NCBI GenBank assembly: GCA_032622095.1
Contig: CP136069.1
Location: forward strand, 128,693,123 to 128,757,122
DNA length: 64,000 bases
Reading direction: 5' to 3'
From: Siphonodentalium dalli
Taxonomy: Eukaryota > Mollusca > Scaphopoda > Gadilida > Siphonodentaliidae
Shown here: in pieces, positions 1 through 12,800 of the stretch
Layout: every line of letters starts with the position of its first letter
Numbering within the stretch: the first letter of the stretch is position 1
The notes under the pieces: generated by a model
What the model was told of the DNA's origin: nothing
What the model saw: the letters and a program-made list of their open reading frames with translations, nothing else
Database searches by the model: none
Program-made: the position numbers and the translations under genes

Positions 1-600
1 AATGAGGTAACTGGGTCAAATAGTTGCGAAGCCAGGGCCATAACTCGATTCCTCCATAGTAATTCTTAGAACGACTTCTTTTACTGAACTATAAGGCATA
101 TGGATTCATATTTGGTGTGGATGTTCCCTAGTTGACTCAAATTCAGATTTGTTAAAATGAGGTCACCAGGTTGATTAGTTGAGAAACCAGGGCCATAACT
201 CTATTCCTCCATAGTAATTCTTAGAATGACTTCTTCTTTTGAACCATTTGACCGATTTAGCTTACATTTGGTATGGAGAGTCCTTGTGTGACTGGGGTTC
301 AGATTTGTTCAAATGGGGTCACTGGGTCAAATAGGGGCAGAGCCAGGGACATAACTCTTAAAAAAAAGTTAATTCAAATCCTTGTTTTAAACCCTTGCCC
401 CTCCCCTCCACCCCACCTCCCCCACCACTGCATGTCCCTGCCACCCCACACCAGCGATCCCTGCAAGGTTCAACCCATTAAAAGCCTTACACTTTAGTTA
501 TATGACATGCCAGGAACTGACCAGCCTTAATTCTCAGTGCTCACAGTGTCCAGTCATTATAAAGTGATTAACTTTTATCTCAATATCCACATTTATCAGG
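1..600. repeat. Diverged ~150-bp repeat units
   Basis: Units containing GAGGTCACTGGGTCAAAT and GCCAGGGCCATAACTC recur at about 1, 155 and 305. The last part (380-600) is C-rich, then plain AT-rich DNA. Related units reappear at 1690-2340. No exon is supported here. Confidence 0.6.
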
Positions 601-710
601 CTAAGAGAGAAAGATGTGTGTGAATGAAATTTAATCCTATGTGTTTATAGCAATCTCAAATACAACTCTAACTGTTTGACAGTGTACACATTTTATAATA
701 GTATTAGTAT

Positions 711-1150
711 TAACCATTTCATTACCAGAGCTATGCTGGTACAGCAATAAAGACCCTGCACCAGTGTATTCTCCTATATATAAGAGAATACACTGGGGTT
801 CAAGATCAAGGAAATATTGTTAGACCAATATAGTCAGACATCCAAATAAATCACACATGTTCTATTCTCGCAGGGATGTCCCCACATATGTTTGGGGAGG
901 GGGCAAATTTCTCAGATTTGTTCATTGAGATGTAATTGTTTTTCCAAAACCAATTACATATACTAAAATAAAATGAATATAAAATAATAGACCATTGATC
1001 AAGAGAAATGAGCTCCTAGTTTTAATATTTGTCCAATATTTATTATTTTATAACAAAGTACTAGTATCATGCCAGTGCATTGTCTTATATATGTGAGTGT
1101 CCCATAGGTAGCCTCACCTAAGAGAATGCACTGACTTTCAAGGTTAAGGA
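711..1150. repeat. Two fragments of the 'AGTGCATTCTCTTATATA' palindromic repeat
   Basis: Segments at about 720-800 and 1070-1150 carry the paired arms AGTGTATTCTC and GAGAATACACT around a short TATATA loop. They match the core of the fuller copies at 35626, 42953 and 56063. The rest of 600-1560 holds nothing I can name. Confidence 0.55.
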
Positions 1151-1557
1151 AATATTGTTAGGCAAATGTAGACAAGCATCCAATAAATCACAGATGTCCT
1201 ATTCTTGCAGGGATGTCCCCATGGGTTGAGGGGGTGGAATTAGCAGATTTGTTAAATGAGATGTAATTTGTTTTCTCAAAATTAATTATATAGACTAAAA
1301 TGAATATAAAATAGTAAACTACTTAATATTTTTTAACCCCCAGATTACATTATATAAAATATATGGCATATTATATCCAGTATAATAAACTGTGGACATG
1401 TTGTTTTTATTGAGTTGCCAAAGAGTTTTGTCATCTAGATTGCAGTAAAAAGCAAAATTATTTTCAATGCAGGGGGAATAACTCTATATATTAAAGATGG
1501 AGTTCTTCCCCTTCCATTAAAAAAGTTTGAATTCTGTTGCATTTTGGGATCCAAAGT

Positions 1558-1570
1558 GGGGGGGGGGGGG
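1558..1570. repeat. Poly-G tract
   Basis: A run of 13 or so G. Length is likely variable and prone to sequencing error. Confidence 0.8.
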
Positions 1571-1639
1571 AGTCCTTCTATGATTTCAATAGTTTTTGGC
1601 TCACCTGAGACAAAGTCTCTGGTGGAGCTATAGTCATCA

Positions 1640-2340
1640 CTCCTCGTCCGTCCGTCAACAATTCTGATATTGCCTAGGTGACTCACATTCAGATTTGTTC
1701 AAATGAGGTCACTGTGTCAAATGTGGGCAGGGACATAACTCCACAAAATATTAAAAATTGCAAGTGAAGTCTGACATTTTTATAAACATTTCCTGGAGAT
1801 CTGCTAGAGGTCACTAATTCCCAATTACAACATCATTCTATCATATGTATTGTTCAAATCTTTCAACAGGAAATTTAACTCTCCCACACCCACCACTTCA
1901 CCAGAACATATTTGGCAAACTTGAAAAGTGTTCTTTGAAAGAACCACCAGCTCTATTTAGTTCACATTTAATATTGAGGCTCCTTTGGTGATGTGTGATT
2001 CAGATTTGTTTAATCAGGGTCACCAGGTCAAGTAGGTGCAAGGCCAGCTACATTACTCTTTCTCTCCATAGTAATTCATCATACATCTTCTATGCAAGAA
2101 TGAAATGGCCTATTTTGCTTATATTTAGTAGGAAATTACCTTGGGTGACAGATTTGTGAAAATGGCATCACAAAGTCGAATAAGGGCATTGCCAGAGACA
2201 TAACTATTTCACAACATAGTAATTCTTAAAATATGTATGGCAGAGCCAAGAACTAGTTGGCTTATTTAGCATGGAATGTTCTTGTTTGACTGCGATACAG
2301 ATATTTTTAAATGGGGTAACCTGGAAAAATAGGACAGTTT
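1640..2340. repeat. More copies of the ~150-bp diverged repeat
   Basis: Units at about 1690, 2000, 2150 and 2300 contain CAGATTTGTTCAAATGAGG-type sequence and GCCAGGGACATAACTC variants, as at 1-360. No coding signal was seen. Confidence 0.5.
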
Positions 2341-2501
2341 CCTTCTTAATATGCTTCCTTCACAAGGACCATCAGGTTTATTTTATAAAAAGGCGCTTGT
2401 GAGATTGGAAATTTCCAACAATTGGGAAAGTTTGAGATATCAATTGTGTAATTCCAACCTAAGACTTGGGAGTCTGGAGCCCAGTCGGGAGGGGACTTGT
2501 T

Positions 2502-2523
2502 GGGGGGGGGGGGGGGGGGGGGG
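2502..2523. repeat. Poly-G tract
   Basis: A homopolymer of about 20 G. The open frames crossing it are artefacts of low complexity. The flanks (2350-2980) show nothing else beyond AT-rich sequence. Confidence 0.8.
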
Positions 2524-3097
2524 GTGATCAGTAGTGTACATTTGGTAATTTGGCCACATATCCTGTTTAGATCTACTTCTTTTAAAGTGATTATGAAAAG
2601 TTCTGACTGTTGTGGTCTCCAGAGTCCCAGTCTTATCAGTCTTTGCAGTCTGGTGAGCGACCCCACAGTCATTGACTGTCTTGTTTATGTCCTCTTCAAA
2701 ATCATTCAGTTTTAGTTGCCCAAAACCATTCTTATAATTTTTTTTTTAAATTAGTTGTGGTTACAGGATGTTAAATGAGGATAAACATCATTCATATCAT
2801 CAAAAAACTATTCCCAATCAGTTTTGAAACATTAGGCCTCCTCTCCTCTGGAAAGTTTCGTTATTGTCAAATGTCAATCGAAACTTCTTCACATAGATTC
2901 TATTTCTTTTTTAGTTTAGTTTACACCATATTCCCAATTTGGGAACTTCAATCTGTGTCTTATGTCTCCCCTAGCAGATGAGGCCATGCAGAATGAGGTG
3001 AATTTGGTGATGCTAGCCCACTACATTGTATAAATAAATTTACCGTTACAATGTGTATAGATTTAGTACTGAATCTTTTCAGCAATCAAAGGGTTAA

Positions 3098-3333
3098 CCC
3101 TTTATTTATTAAATGGTTTCTCCCACCTGTTATATTTGTTAACATTGGAATGGTCTATTATTCAACTGGAGGGATGTTAATGAAATATAAGCAGACAGAC
3201 GAAAGGATGTGCTGAAGGATTCCTATTCTTTGGGGGAAATTCTCAGATAATAACGGCCTGAACTTATTATCTGAAAGTTTACTAAGGCCTGGAAGTGAAC
3301 TACTCACCAATGTGTATTTAGTAAAGGAAGGGT
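3098..3333. mobile_element. TTAA-type MITE, family 1 (CCCTTT ends)
   Basis: The left end is TTAA (3094-3097) followed by CCCTTTATTTATTAAATGG. The right end, TTTAGTAAAGGAAGGG, is the inverted partner, with a decayed right TTAA. The internal text (GGAAATTCTCAGATAATAA) is shared with the copies at 4677, 19981, 29236, 49462, 52975 and 63608. CCCTTT ends with TTAA targets are reminiscent of piggyBac-type MITEs; that classification is inference. Confidence 0.7.
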
Positions 3334-3382
3334 TTGTGTTATTCAACAAATTGGCTAAACCTTATTCACTATCGGTTTCCAG

Positions 3383-3432
3383 ATGATATTGTCAATATTG
3401 CTGAAGATGAGTTCCAGAATTTGATCATGGCA
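3383..3432 (+). CDS. Possible upstream exon (low confidence)
   Basis: TTTCCAG precedes an open segment in phase 1 reading DDIVNIAEDEFQNLIMA, followed by GTATGT. The acidic peptide suits the downstream gene. However, its end phase (0) does not match the phase 1 start of the exon at 3756, so another exon would have to lie between. An alternative segment is 3642 onward (peptide SNTMSEIGMYAPRPSGKAAM), which lacks a good donor. Confidence 0.25.
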
Positions 3433-3755
3433 GTATGTGATATCGACACAACATCACTGTAAAGTTGCAAATAGGTGCCAATCACAAATGTGTATAAATT
3501 GCTATGTTTATACTTATTCAGTGTAATCAAATCAGGAATTGAAGGTTATTTCCAAAGTACATGTATTCTAATCTGGTATCTATGATATGCCATTTATATG
3601 GCTCTATTTCATCATTTTCTTAATTGTGTGTCTTGCGTCAGGGTCTAATACTATGTCAGAAATTGGGATGTATGCTCCCCGTCCTTCTGGAAAAGCTGCA
3701 ATGGAGTGCTGTTTTCTCATTCCATTACATTACATTTATCCTATTTGTTTTTCAG

Positions 3756-3815
3756 CAAAAAGCCAGGATTTTTCTAGCAAGTCAGCACAAAAAACACAAT
3801 TGTCAGCCAGTGTAG
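3756..3815 (+). CDS. Exon of the unidentified gene (phase 1-1)
   Basis: Acceptor TTGTTTTTCAG and donor GTGAGT bound 60 nt. In phase 1 it reads KSQDFSSKSAQKTQLSASV; a phase 0 reading would end in a stop at the border. The end phase fits the next exon at 4398. Confidence 0.65.
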   Translation, partial: QKARIFLASQHKKHNCQPV

Positions 3816-6800
3816 GTGAGTAGAGTCTCGATTCTCTAATTATCCCCCACAAGCAAAGTTTGGTAGGGGATATAGAAATGGAATCCATCCATCCGTCTGT
3901 AAAAACAATGGAGCCCAGTCATTGTAGGTTGGATTTGCATAATCTTTGGTATGCATATGAATCATCATTTAGATAGGGATATTCACATGGAGTCATACAT
4001 TCATTTGTTGCAGAGTTATTGCGCTCAGTCATCTTTGATTTATCTTTAGTATTCTCATGAGGCATCATGAAGTCAACATTATCCACATGCGACAGGTTAT
4101 TTTTACCAATAGCTTGGATGGGAACATAAGAGGGTGTGTGTGTGTGTTAACCAAAGACACAGGCGAAGTTCAAATATGGTTCTGATCCAATGGTTTTCTA
4201 ATGTTTAACTGGCAATTTTGATAATATAGGATAACATTTCACCCTATTGTATAAAATTAATTATCAATATTGTATTTTCTTATTGTGTTAAAATAAATAG
4301 TTTATAAACCAGCAATGGGAAAATGTTTCTCGGAGTGTTCTCGGTACATGTTCTCTAATTTTCATTATTTAATTCGTATATCCCATTCACCTGGCAGATG
4401 CCACTCTGGCGGATAGAGAATATAACAAACCTTGGCAAAGTAATTCGAGGCGAGTGAAACCAAAGAGAGATGAAAGCCCCATAAGATCAGGTGAGTATGT
4501 GTTATAACAAACTAAACGGTTGAGTTCTCTCCCTCACTATCACAGGTCGTTTCCATTAAAATATTGAATGAGTTTCTTACTACCCTTATCTTATTCAGAT
4601 CTTACAGGAGTTATAAAAGACACAGAGATGACAATAAAAGACTCTGTCGGTTTTGAGATAAAAAATTAGCTTGTGGATTAACCCTTTCTTTGCTAAAGCA
4701 ACATTGACAAGTAGTTATCCCATAGGAAATGTTCAGATAATAAGTTTAACCCTTTCTATTCTAAAGCATCATTGACGAGTAGTTATCCCATAGGAAATGT
4801 TCAGATAATAAGTTCAATAAATGACCATAGTTATTATCTAAACAATTCCCTCAAGAGGGCTCCTTCTGCACTTTTATTTATCTGTTGTCTGCTTTTAGCC
4901 TTTTACCATGTTAACAGCCGTCCAAATGAATAATAGACCATTCCAATGTACACTTTTTTAACTGACTGGGAGAATCCATTAGTATAGAAAAGGTTAATAT
5001 ATTTCCATATTCTGCGGTACTGCCAATAGTACTTTTTACTGGAATTTACAATCTAAAAATATACAGAATGCCGAAGTACTCTAAAATAGTACCTGCTTGC
5101 AGTTTGGTGTTATGTTATAGTGTAGCGGTCAACTCTCAAATTGTGGCATGTACCCCTCCCGGAGGTATAACTACTTGAATCAATTTTTTTCGATCCAAGT
5201 ATCATATTCTTCGTCTGGAAATAGTATTTTGCCCTTTCGATTCCGCGTACCAAGATGCGAAAAACAACATTTTTCCGATAAAAAATGCAAAAAAATGGGA
5301 ATATTTAATTTTTCGTACCTTACGCATCACAAATGGCCTGTAGATGCAGTGAACACCCTCAAATTGACCGGTTTAAATTGGTTTACAACAATTTGGGTCA
5401 GAAATCCTAATATTATGCACAGAGTAAATAAAAAAAATCATTTTGTTGAAATGTTTACCTAAATTTCCGAAAAAATACGACGACTTACATTTTCGACCTG
5501 AGATGTGCAGAACTGCATGCACTGGTTGGATACAGCGCATTTCTAGAAAACATCTATATTCTATAACATTCAATTTGATACTGAACATGTTCCAAAATAG
5601 TCTTTGAATTTATTAGATTTCAGCGTTTCAACTACCCTACCCCGTGTTTTGAAAAATCGGATGCCGCTCATAAAAGAACCCTTCTATGAATGACTAGATG
5701 TATTTGTTGCAACCAAAATTTGTCTATAAACTTCCATGCGGACTTCAGTTGTGTGTCAAATCGAATTAGTCTTTAATTAGATGTCTGTGTTTTTGTTTTC
5801 ATGTCATAGAACATACGATTTAGCATTTTACATGAATGTTGTACGTAATATACATATAGATAGTTAATAAATCATCATTGGGAATGGGGTTAATGGGTAT
5901 TTCCTTTAAAGGAATAGGGTGCTGAAAAAACAATAATATTTTCTTTCAATATACCGATAATATATATATATAATGTCCATTGGGCGCATATAATCTAATA
6001 TTCGGCCGCCATTCGTTATTTTTATAACGATTATAAAAAATTCCGAAGTTAGCCGAAGATTTTGTTGTAGACGAAGTCACGTGATCATCGGCCCGATCAC
6101 GTGATTGTCACATGTAAACAGAAGCATAGCACGTGATTGATCACGTGGTAACCAATCGACAACGCATAGATACGCTACGGCAGTATATTAAGTTTGCATG
6201 TAGTCGATCGCGGCTTTTGAAGATTGTCGCGTTATCACACTACGAATGCAAAACTTTGCCTAAAACATCGCCGTTCTCGTAATTAAATGTCTTTATCGTG
6301 TTATTATTATATGTATCGCGATGTGTTGTTACTATAAAGCCATGCCCGTATATTATTCAGTTTTGCGCGCATTTATCTATATAAACACGTGCTCGTGTTT
6401 ATATATTTTTTTTCGTTACCGGAATAGTCCAAGTTATATTATATATTATATATTCATATAAATATTGCATATATATGCGAAGACTTGCACAGTTATTATG
6501 CAATTATCATCTCGTAAACATTCCAATTTCCAGACGACCTTTGTCTTGTGTCAATAAAGAGCGTTTCGTTTTAATTTATCGTAACGCGGTAAAAAAAAAT
6601 ATCGGTTTATTGCTGTCGGATTTAATCAATTATAATCAAGTCATGCATTACCAATATGATATGATAAGTTCATTTTTCTTGGTTATGAATCATGTATATA
6701 TTAGGGTAATATGGTGTTTATATATATTTCGGAATATTGCTTCCCCTACCCCCAAACTATCTTGCTGACTGTCACTGATGAAATCACTGCGTTTATGCGT

Positions 6801-9800
6801 GGTTATTGGCCTATAAAATTAACATTCTATGGATGCGGTCTATTGAAATGCAGGTCATAACTCGACCTCTATGTGTCAATTACGCATAACAATAGGATTA
6901 TGAAATATATAAACGTTTTTGAAGGAGGGATAATAATCCGGTTTAATATGTAAGCACATATACAAGCGTTCTTTATTCGCAATATATTGTAATAGTGAAC
7001 GCTCTTTATCGCGTCAAGGTAAAGGGACTGGACTTAGAACAGTTGTCATCGTGATTTTTTTACTGATTACACCAATACAGGTCAATACATGTACACGAAC
7101 TTCCGATATGCATGCTTTATATATCCTTCCAAGTCATAGCAATTTCCGCTTTATTAAACTCTTTTTATTCGTACCATATTAGGAAAACTCTTAACATGGA
7201 ACGCTCTTTATTGAGCCATGGTGAAAGAAATGGGGAATCGACTTAGAATAGTTGTTATCGTGATTTATTCAAAATACTCTCCACTTTAACTGCAATTGTA
7301 TGTATTCGTAACCATGACTGACTTGTCAAATCCAGCGCTCTTTATTTGGTACATGTAATCGGTTTCTGATTTTGCGCAACGAGTTTCCCACAGAAATCGC
7401 GCCAAATGGCACGTAAACGAACATCATTTGGAAATGAATACAGCATTATACCTAACTGAGAGTCACTAGACCGGCCACAGCCGAAAACATTGCATTTATA
7501 TGTCATTGTTACGAATGAATGATTGTAAATACGGGACACTCGAGGTATATATACGGAAAATTAAAACAACATCGTGAACACGCGCCCTAATAGAGTTCAC
7601 ATGCCTGCTCGTGTTTTTATAAGCTTTATTTTTGACACGAAAGTGTTACCTACCCCGCTCAATCGGCCTTCTATAGTTTTTTTGTCAAAACAATAAGTTT
7701 CCAAACAGCGCTTAAGACAAATCACAAGTGAATATAACTCACCGCGCGATGACAATTAACAATGTGTATACAATGCTATTGATATTCCCCGCAGTAATTC
7801 CACCACGCTCACGCGCTGAGGTCTATTCCGTCGTCATATAGGTAGACACAATTAACTCCGATTCCGTATTTTTAATTAGTTTACCTCGCTTGACGTCATG
7901 CGAGGTTTTGCGACGGAGATAGCCGACAACCGCTGGCGGTATTATTTATTTATTTCTCGGCTTAATTATTACGCGATTTTTATGGGACTTGGATTATTGT
8001 GATCACAATAGGGGTGGCTTTCCGATAGAGCTTGGTTGTTTCATGAGCATTGTAATCCTTTAACCACATGCATTGAAAGTCCGAATCAAGGCATGCATAG
8101 GCACTGTGAGATTCCGCATTCTACACCGCAACAGAGTATATAATTTGTCCACGATAGGCAATAAATAACACGTTTCGATGTCCCTCCGACTTCCTTGCAC
8201 ACACAGCTGATAATATGTACCCTTCAACACTATGAATGTCTATTTATAGTGCAGAAAGATAGGTATGATCAGTGGTGTATATGCAGGGAATGTGGAGGGG
8301 CAGCAGAGCGCGTTACCAACCCCTGCTACTGAAATATACTGTATGCTAACTCTTTTTAGAGTGCTGAAGCCTACGTATTAGCAGATTACACCAAAGAATG
8401 CGGGGGGTGGGGGGGGCAGTAATAGCACTTTACAAACCCATGCAGAATACATGTAAACAGACCATACAGACTGGCGCGATATGTTTTTCTCTGTTCCCCA
8501 TTTTATCGTTACCTATAACACCTACCATTCTCGCTGGTGTGGCAAAATTTGGCTTGATGAATGCAGGAGTTTCATTCCTAATGAGCTGTATGATTTCATC
8601 AGATAGTTGATAAATCAAGAAAGCTTCGACCATGTGCGTGTGAGTGCTGAAAATGTGTCAGATTTTTGCACAAAGACGACAGCAATATGTCACGCCATAA
8701 TAGCTGCATCACGCAGAGGTGGTGTAACTCCTCTCACATTTGGGTTAGCTGTACAGCTGCAGCACGATTATGGAAGTCGTCAGCTTATCGAAGAACTAAA
8801 CGGCCTGGGGTTGTGTGCCTCTTATGACATAGTAAGGATGTTTCTAACAGCTGTAGCCGAGGATTGCTTGTCCATGAGTGAAAATGAATCAACTGTGTTT
8901 GGTCTCAGTCATACTGAAGGTGGTGTATGCCTCGTATTCATGCAGCCATTGATAACTTTGATCAAAAGGAGGAGACATTGGTGAAAACACCACGCATGCC
9001 ATGGCCAGTGTAATATATAAAGAAAGGGCTAGTTCTGTTGTGCCAAGAATAATAGCGAAAAGGAGAAGAAAATCACTATCTGGTACAGCGATCGCAAGCG
9101 AAGTTTCAATTGAACAATATCGCAAACCCTCTGTTAGACCAGAACCAAAAGCTGCTGCTAAGAGTGACATAATGGATGTGACAACTATGTCAGATAGTTA
9201 CCAGAAGTCTGAGGCAATCAATCTAATCTGGCTGGCTATGCGAAAAAACAATCCAGATGACCAAAAAATTCCCAGTTGGTTCGGATTCAATAGTGTGTCG
9301 CTTGAATCATACATGGGTGTGTCTGCTACAAGATACTTGCATTTCGTCAATGCTTCACCTTCGGACTTGTTAACAATATACCACACTCTGAAATCGCTTG
9401 TAGATTCAGCTTCGAAGCTAGGACAAGACCATATTCTTGTGACCGCTGATATGGCCATATATAAGAAAGCACAAGAGGTGATCTGGCAGGGGCCTGATGA
9501 CATCAACAATAAAGTTACCATGAGATTCGGTGGAACTCACCTTGCAATGGCATTCATTGCTGCGGTTGGCAAGCTATACATAGATGGTGGATTGCTTTCA
9601 CTCTTAGTGGAGTCAGATGCTTATGCAATCATATTGTGCTTATGCAATCATATTGTGCGTTGAAGCCTTTTACAGAGTTTTTGTGGATGTAGCATCCGAG
9701 TGGATGTCGAACCATGAATCAGAATTGTTATCAACAGATATGTCAAACCACATCGACACAATGGAACAGGCCTTTTCGCTGGGAGACCACTTGTGTGTGG

Positions 9801-12800
9801 CGGAGGTGATTGATGTTGCAATGGCAGAAGTATCGACGACAATGATAAAGTTGAACGAATTTGCCAAAATTGGCATAGAAGCGTCAATCACATTCGCATA
9901 CTGGTACGAATTCGTACACACAGATGCAACGTGGGGCGTCCGTGGTCAAAGAATCGTCACAGGCTTTCAACGGTGTAACGACGGATCAGGCTTTGGAGCA
10001 ATCAGTTAATAGAGAGTGCAAGAGTCGTGGTGGTGTCGTTGGCTTTACTCTCAGAAAAGGAGCCATGCAGAGTGAGGTGGATTTTGACCAGGCATGTATC
10101 TGGGGAGTATGCCTCTGCGATGAAAGCGCTTGTGAACGATAAGCCTGACAAGAGAAAACACGAGGAATTATCTCCTATCCAAGTTTTCCCAACATATTTA
10201 CTGGACTCGTTGCAAGCCAAAAAGTACAACATGTTGGCTGTGTGTTTGAGTAAGGCCAAGACCACTGCCACGGAATTATTCGCCCAAAGACTCTCTTCGG
10301 ATACTATACAGGTGAGCTTCTGGCAGAAGGTGCCTAATCCAAAGGCAGTGACCTTTGCTGATATGAAAAAGCCGATGATACCACAAGGCAAGACCATATC
10401 GTTGGATCCTGAGGTGTTGTTTAGAAGGTTGTTGATTGTCGCCAAAAACAGAGACTTTAGTATAAAGACTGTTTTAAAGCACGAACTGGCGACAGTACCG
10501 CCATCTCTTTTAAATCCAGATGGCACCTTTCGTAAAACCAACAAAGCTGATCTTGCTGCGAAGCTAGAATCACATTGTCCACAGATGAACTCCCTTCCAG
10601 ACCCAGCCACAGGAGTTAAAACAACGTATATCATCGATGCAATGGCGCTTCTCTGTACCCTATCAGACAACAACTTCACGACATTTGATGATCTCGCCGG
10701 CATTGTAATCAAACGACTGATATATCTGTGGAAGCAATCTGGGGTACAAGAAGTTATCCTTGTCTTCGATCGTTACGATCACGAAAAATCTGTGAAGAGT
10801 ATGGAACGACAAAGAAAGGCAAGTTCTGATCAAGGTCGCACGTATGCGGTCATGGGGACTCGACCAGTTCCAAATTACCGACGATTCCTCACACACGCTG
10901 AAAACAAGTCTTCCTTGGCAGCTTTCGTGTCCAACTACTTGGTTGAGAAATCGGTTAAATATCTAGATGAAGGAACTAAGCTCACGCTAGCAGGCGATTT
11001 CGAAGACCCTCTGCTAGTGAAGTGCGTGTATGCAGATGAATCGAAGGTCGCAACAGCGCTTTCGTCAGCACACGAAGAGGCGGATACGAGGATGATCTTT
11101 CATTGTGTTATGATTGCCAACAATGTAAATCGTATTGTAGTTAAGTGTGATGACACTGATGTAATGGTGCTCCTTGTATACTAAATGTCAAAGGGTCTTA
11201 TCAGAAGCACAGTTTTCATGAATGCTGGCCATGCTGTGAAAACCACCACACGTCATCGTTACGTGCCTATACATGACATAGCTAAAACCCTTGGTGGTGA
11301 CATCTGTTCTTGTCTACCTGCTATGCATGCATTAACTGGGTGCGACACGACAAGTTCTTTTTTCAAAGTGGGGAAGGAAACCGCCTTTTCAGTGCTCACG
11401 AAGAATGTCTCTGCATTAGGTACACTACGCCATTTCGGGACAAGCAGCACAAATCAGGAAGCCATTCAAATTGCAAGAAAATATGCTATGTGGTTTTATG
11501 TCAACGGAAAGCAGTTGGGCAAATTTGTCGACTTCGACGAAATTCGCTACCACCTTGCTTCCGCTTCTGATAAGGCAGCTGCAGCTCTGGACGACGACGC
11601 GTTTATGCAGCATGTTAAAATGGCCAAATACCAAACACACATCAGATCATTCTGGTGTCTGAGTCACACCTCTGATCCATTCACGTTGAGTCCAGAAGAC
11701 ATGGGGTGGCAAGTCGATGGGTCTATGGATCCCGTCATGTTTCTGAAAGATCCTGCACCAGCGGAAGTACGAGACCTGACTCATCTCTTTTGTGTGTACA
11801 AAGACTGCAGTTTGTCAGCTAAATGCAAATGCTTTGCTGCAGGCATGAAGTGCATCGATATATGTGGATGTTCGGCTGATTGTCCTAACAGCAGTGAACA
11901 CTCTGTAGATGTTTATGACAGCGACGATGATGTCCCATGAAAATGGTCTATTATTGATATGCCAGCTCTGAATGATAACACTCGTGTGCAAACTCTATGG
12001 GTTAATTTTGCGTTCAAGCAAGTTCATATGCCTATATTGTGGATGTTATATTGTACCTGGACATAGTTTGACTTGATTTTGGATTTTATTATTGTGGATC
12101 GCTAATCAGTTAAATGTGTCATTGACATTTTCAGTTTTCATTTAAAGTTGACAAAAATCGCATTTAGGGGAGGGTTAATAAATTAGGTTATACGGTGGCA
12201 ATACGAAACCCATCTTAATAATGCGCATGTTTTTATATTACCATATAAATGCAGAAAATTTTGCTATATAACACGCCGGAATTAATTGTACGGACACTGA
12301 TCACTCGCGGTTTACATTATGGATTAAGAGTGAAAAAATGGGAAATTTTATGAAACAAATCCCAAAACTGCGAGTTATGATAACCCGATGCCCTCAGGTT
12401 AGCTATTTATATCCTCTAAACAGAATGTATGTATGTTTTATGCAAAATTATATAAATTTCAGATAAAGATTTAGAATTTTCGAAATATCGTGTTTTTTCG
12501 CTGTTTTTACCATAAAATGCCGATTTTCATTTCTTGGCACTCGGTTTCGTCATCTGAGACACACATATTCGTTTACACAATGTTCCAGCGGTGATCTATG
12601 CGAAGTTTCAACTAGTTATACCCCCGGGAGGGGTATGTCAAAAACTAGAGACCTTTTCGGACTTGACCGCTACACTATTAGTTCAATTAATTGATTTGAA
12701 AGTGGTGCCAGGATTTTGTCAGTTCATGATAGGGGTAATAACTGCTCATGCATTCAAATTAATTGCTGCCATATGTTTGTAATTGATCATCTTTTACTAT

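Noticed and set aside
3642..3755. Extension of the 3756 exon upstream (peptide SNTMSEIGMYAPRPSG)
   Set aside because: The frame is open, but the middle (CCFLIPLHYIYPICF) is a translated pyrimidine tract, and a good acceptor sits at 3755.
8607..11940. Several separate genes in this interval
   Set aside because: The pieces are consecutive parts of one protein family broken by stops and frameshifts.
5118..12677. CACTA (EnSpm) transposon
   Set aside because: The terminal bases run TAGTG at the left and CACTA at the right, the reverse of CACTA elements, and the ORF does not look like an EnSpm transposase.
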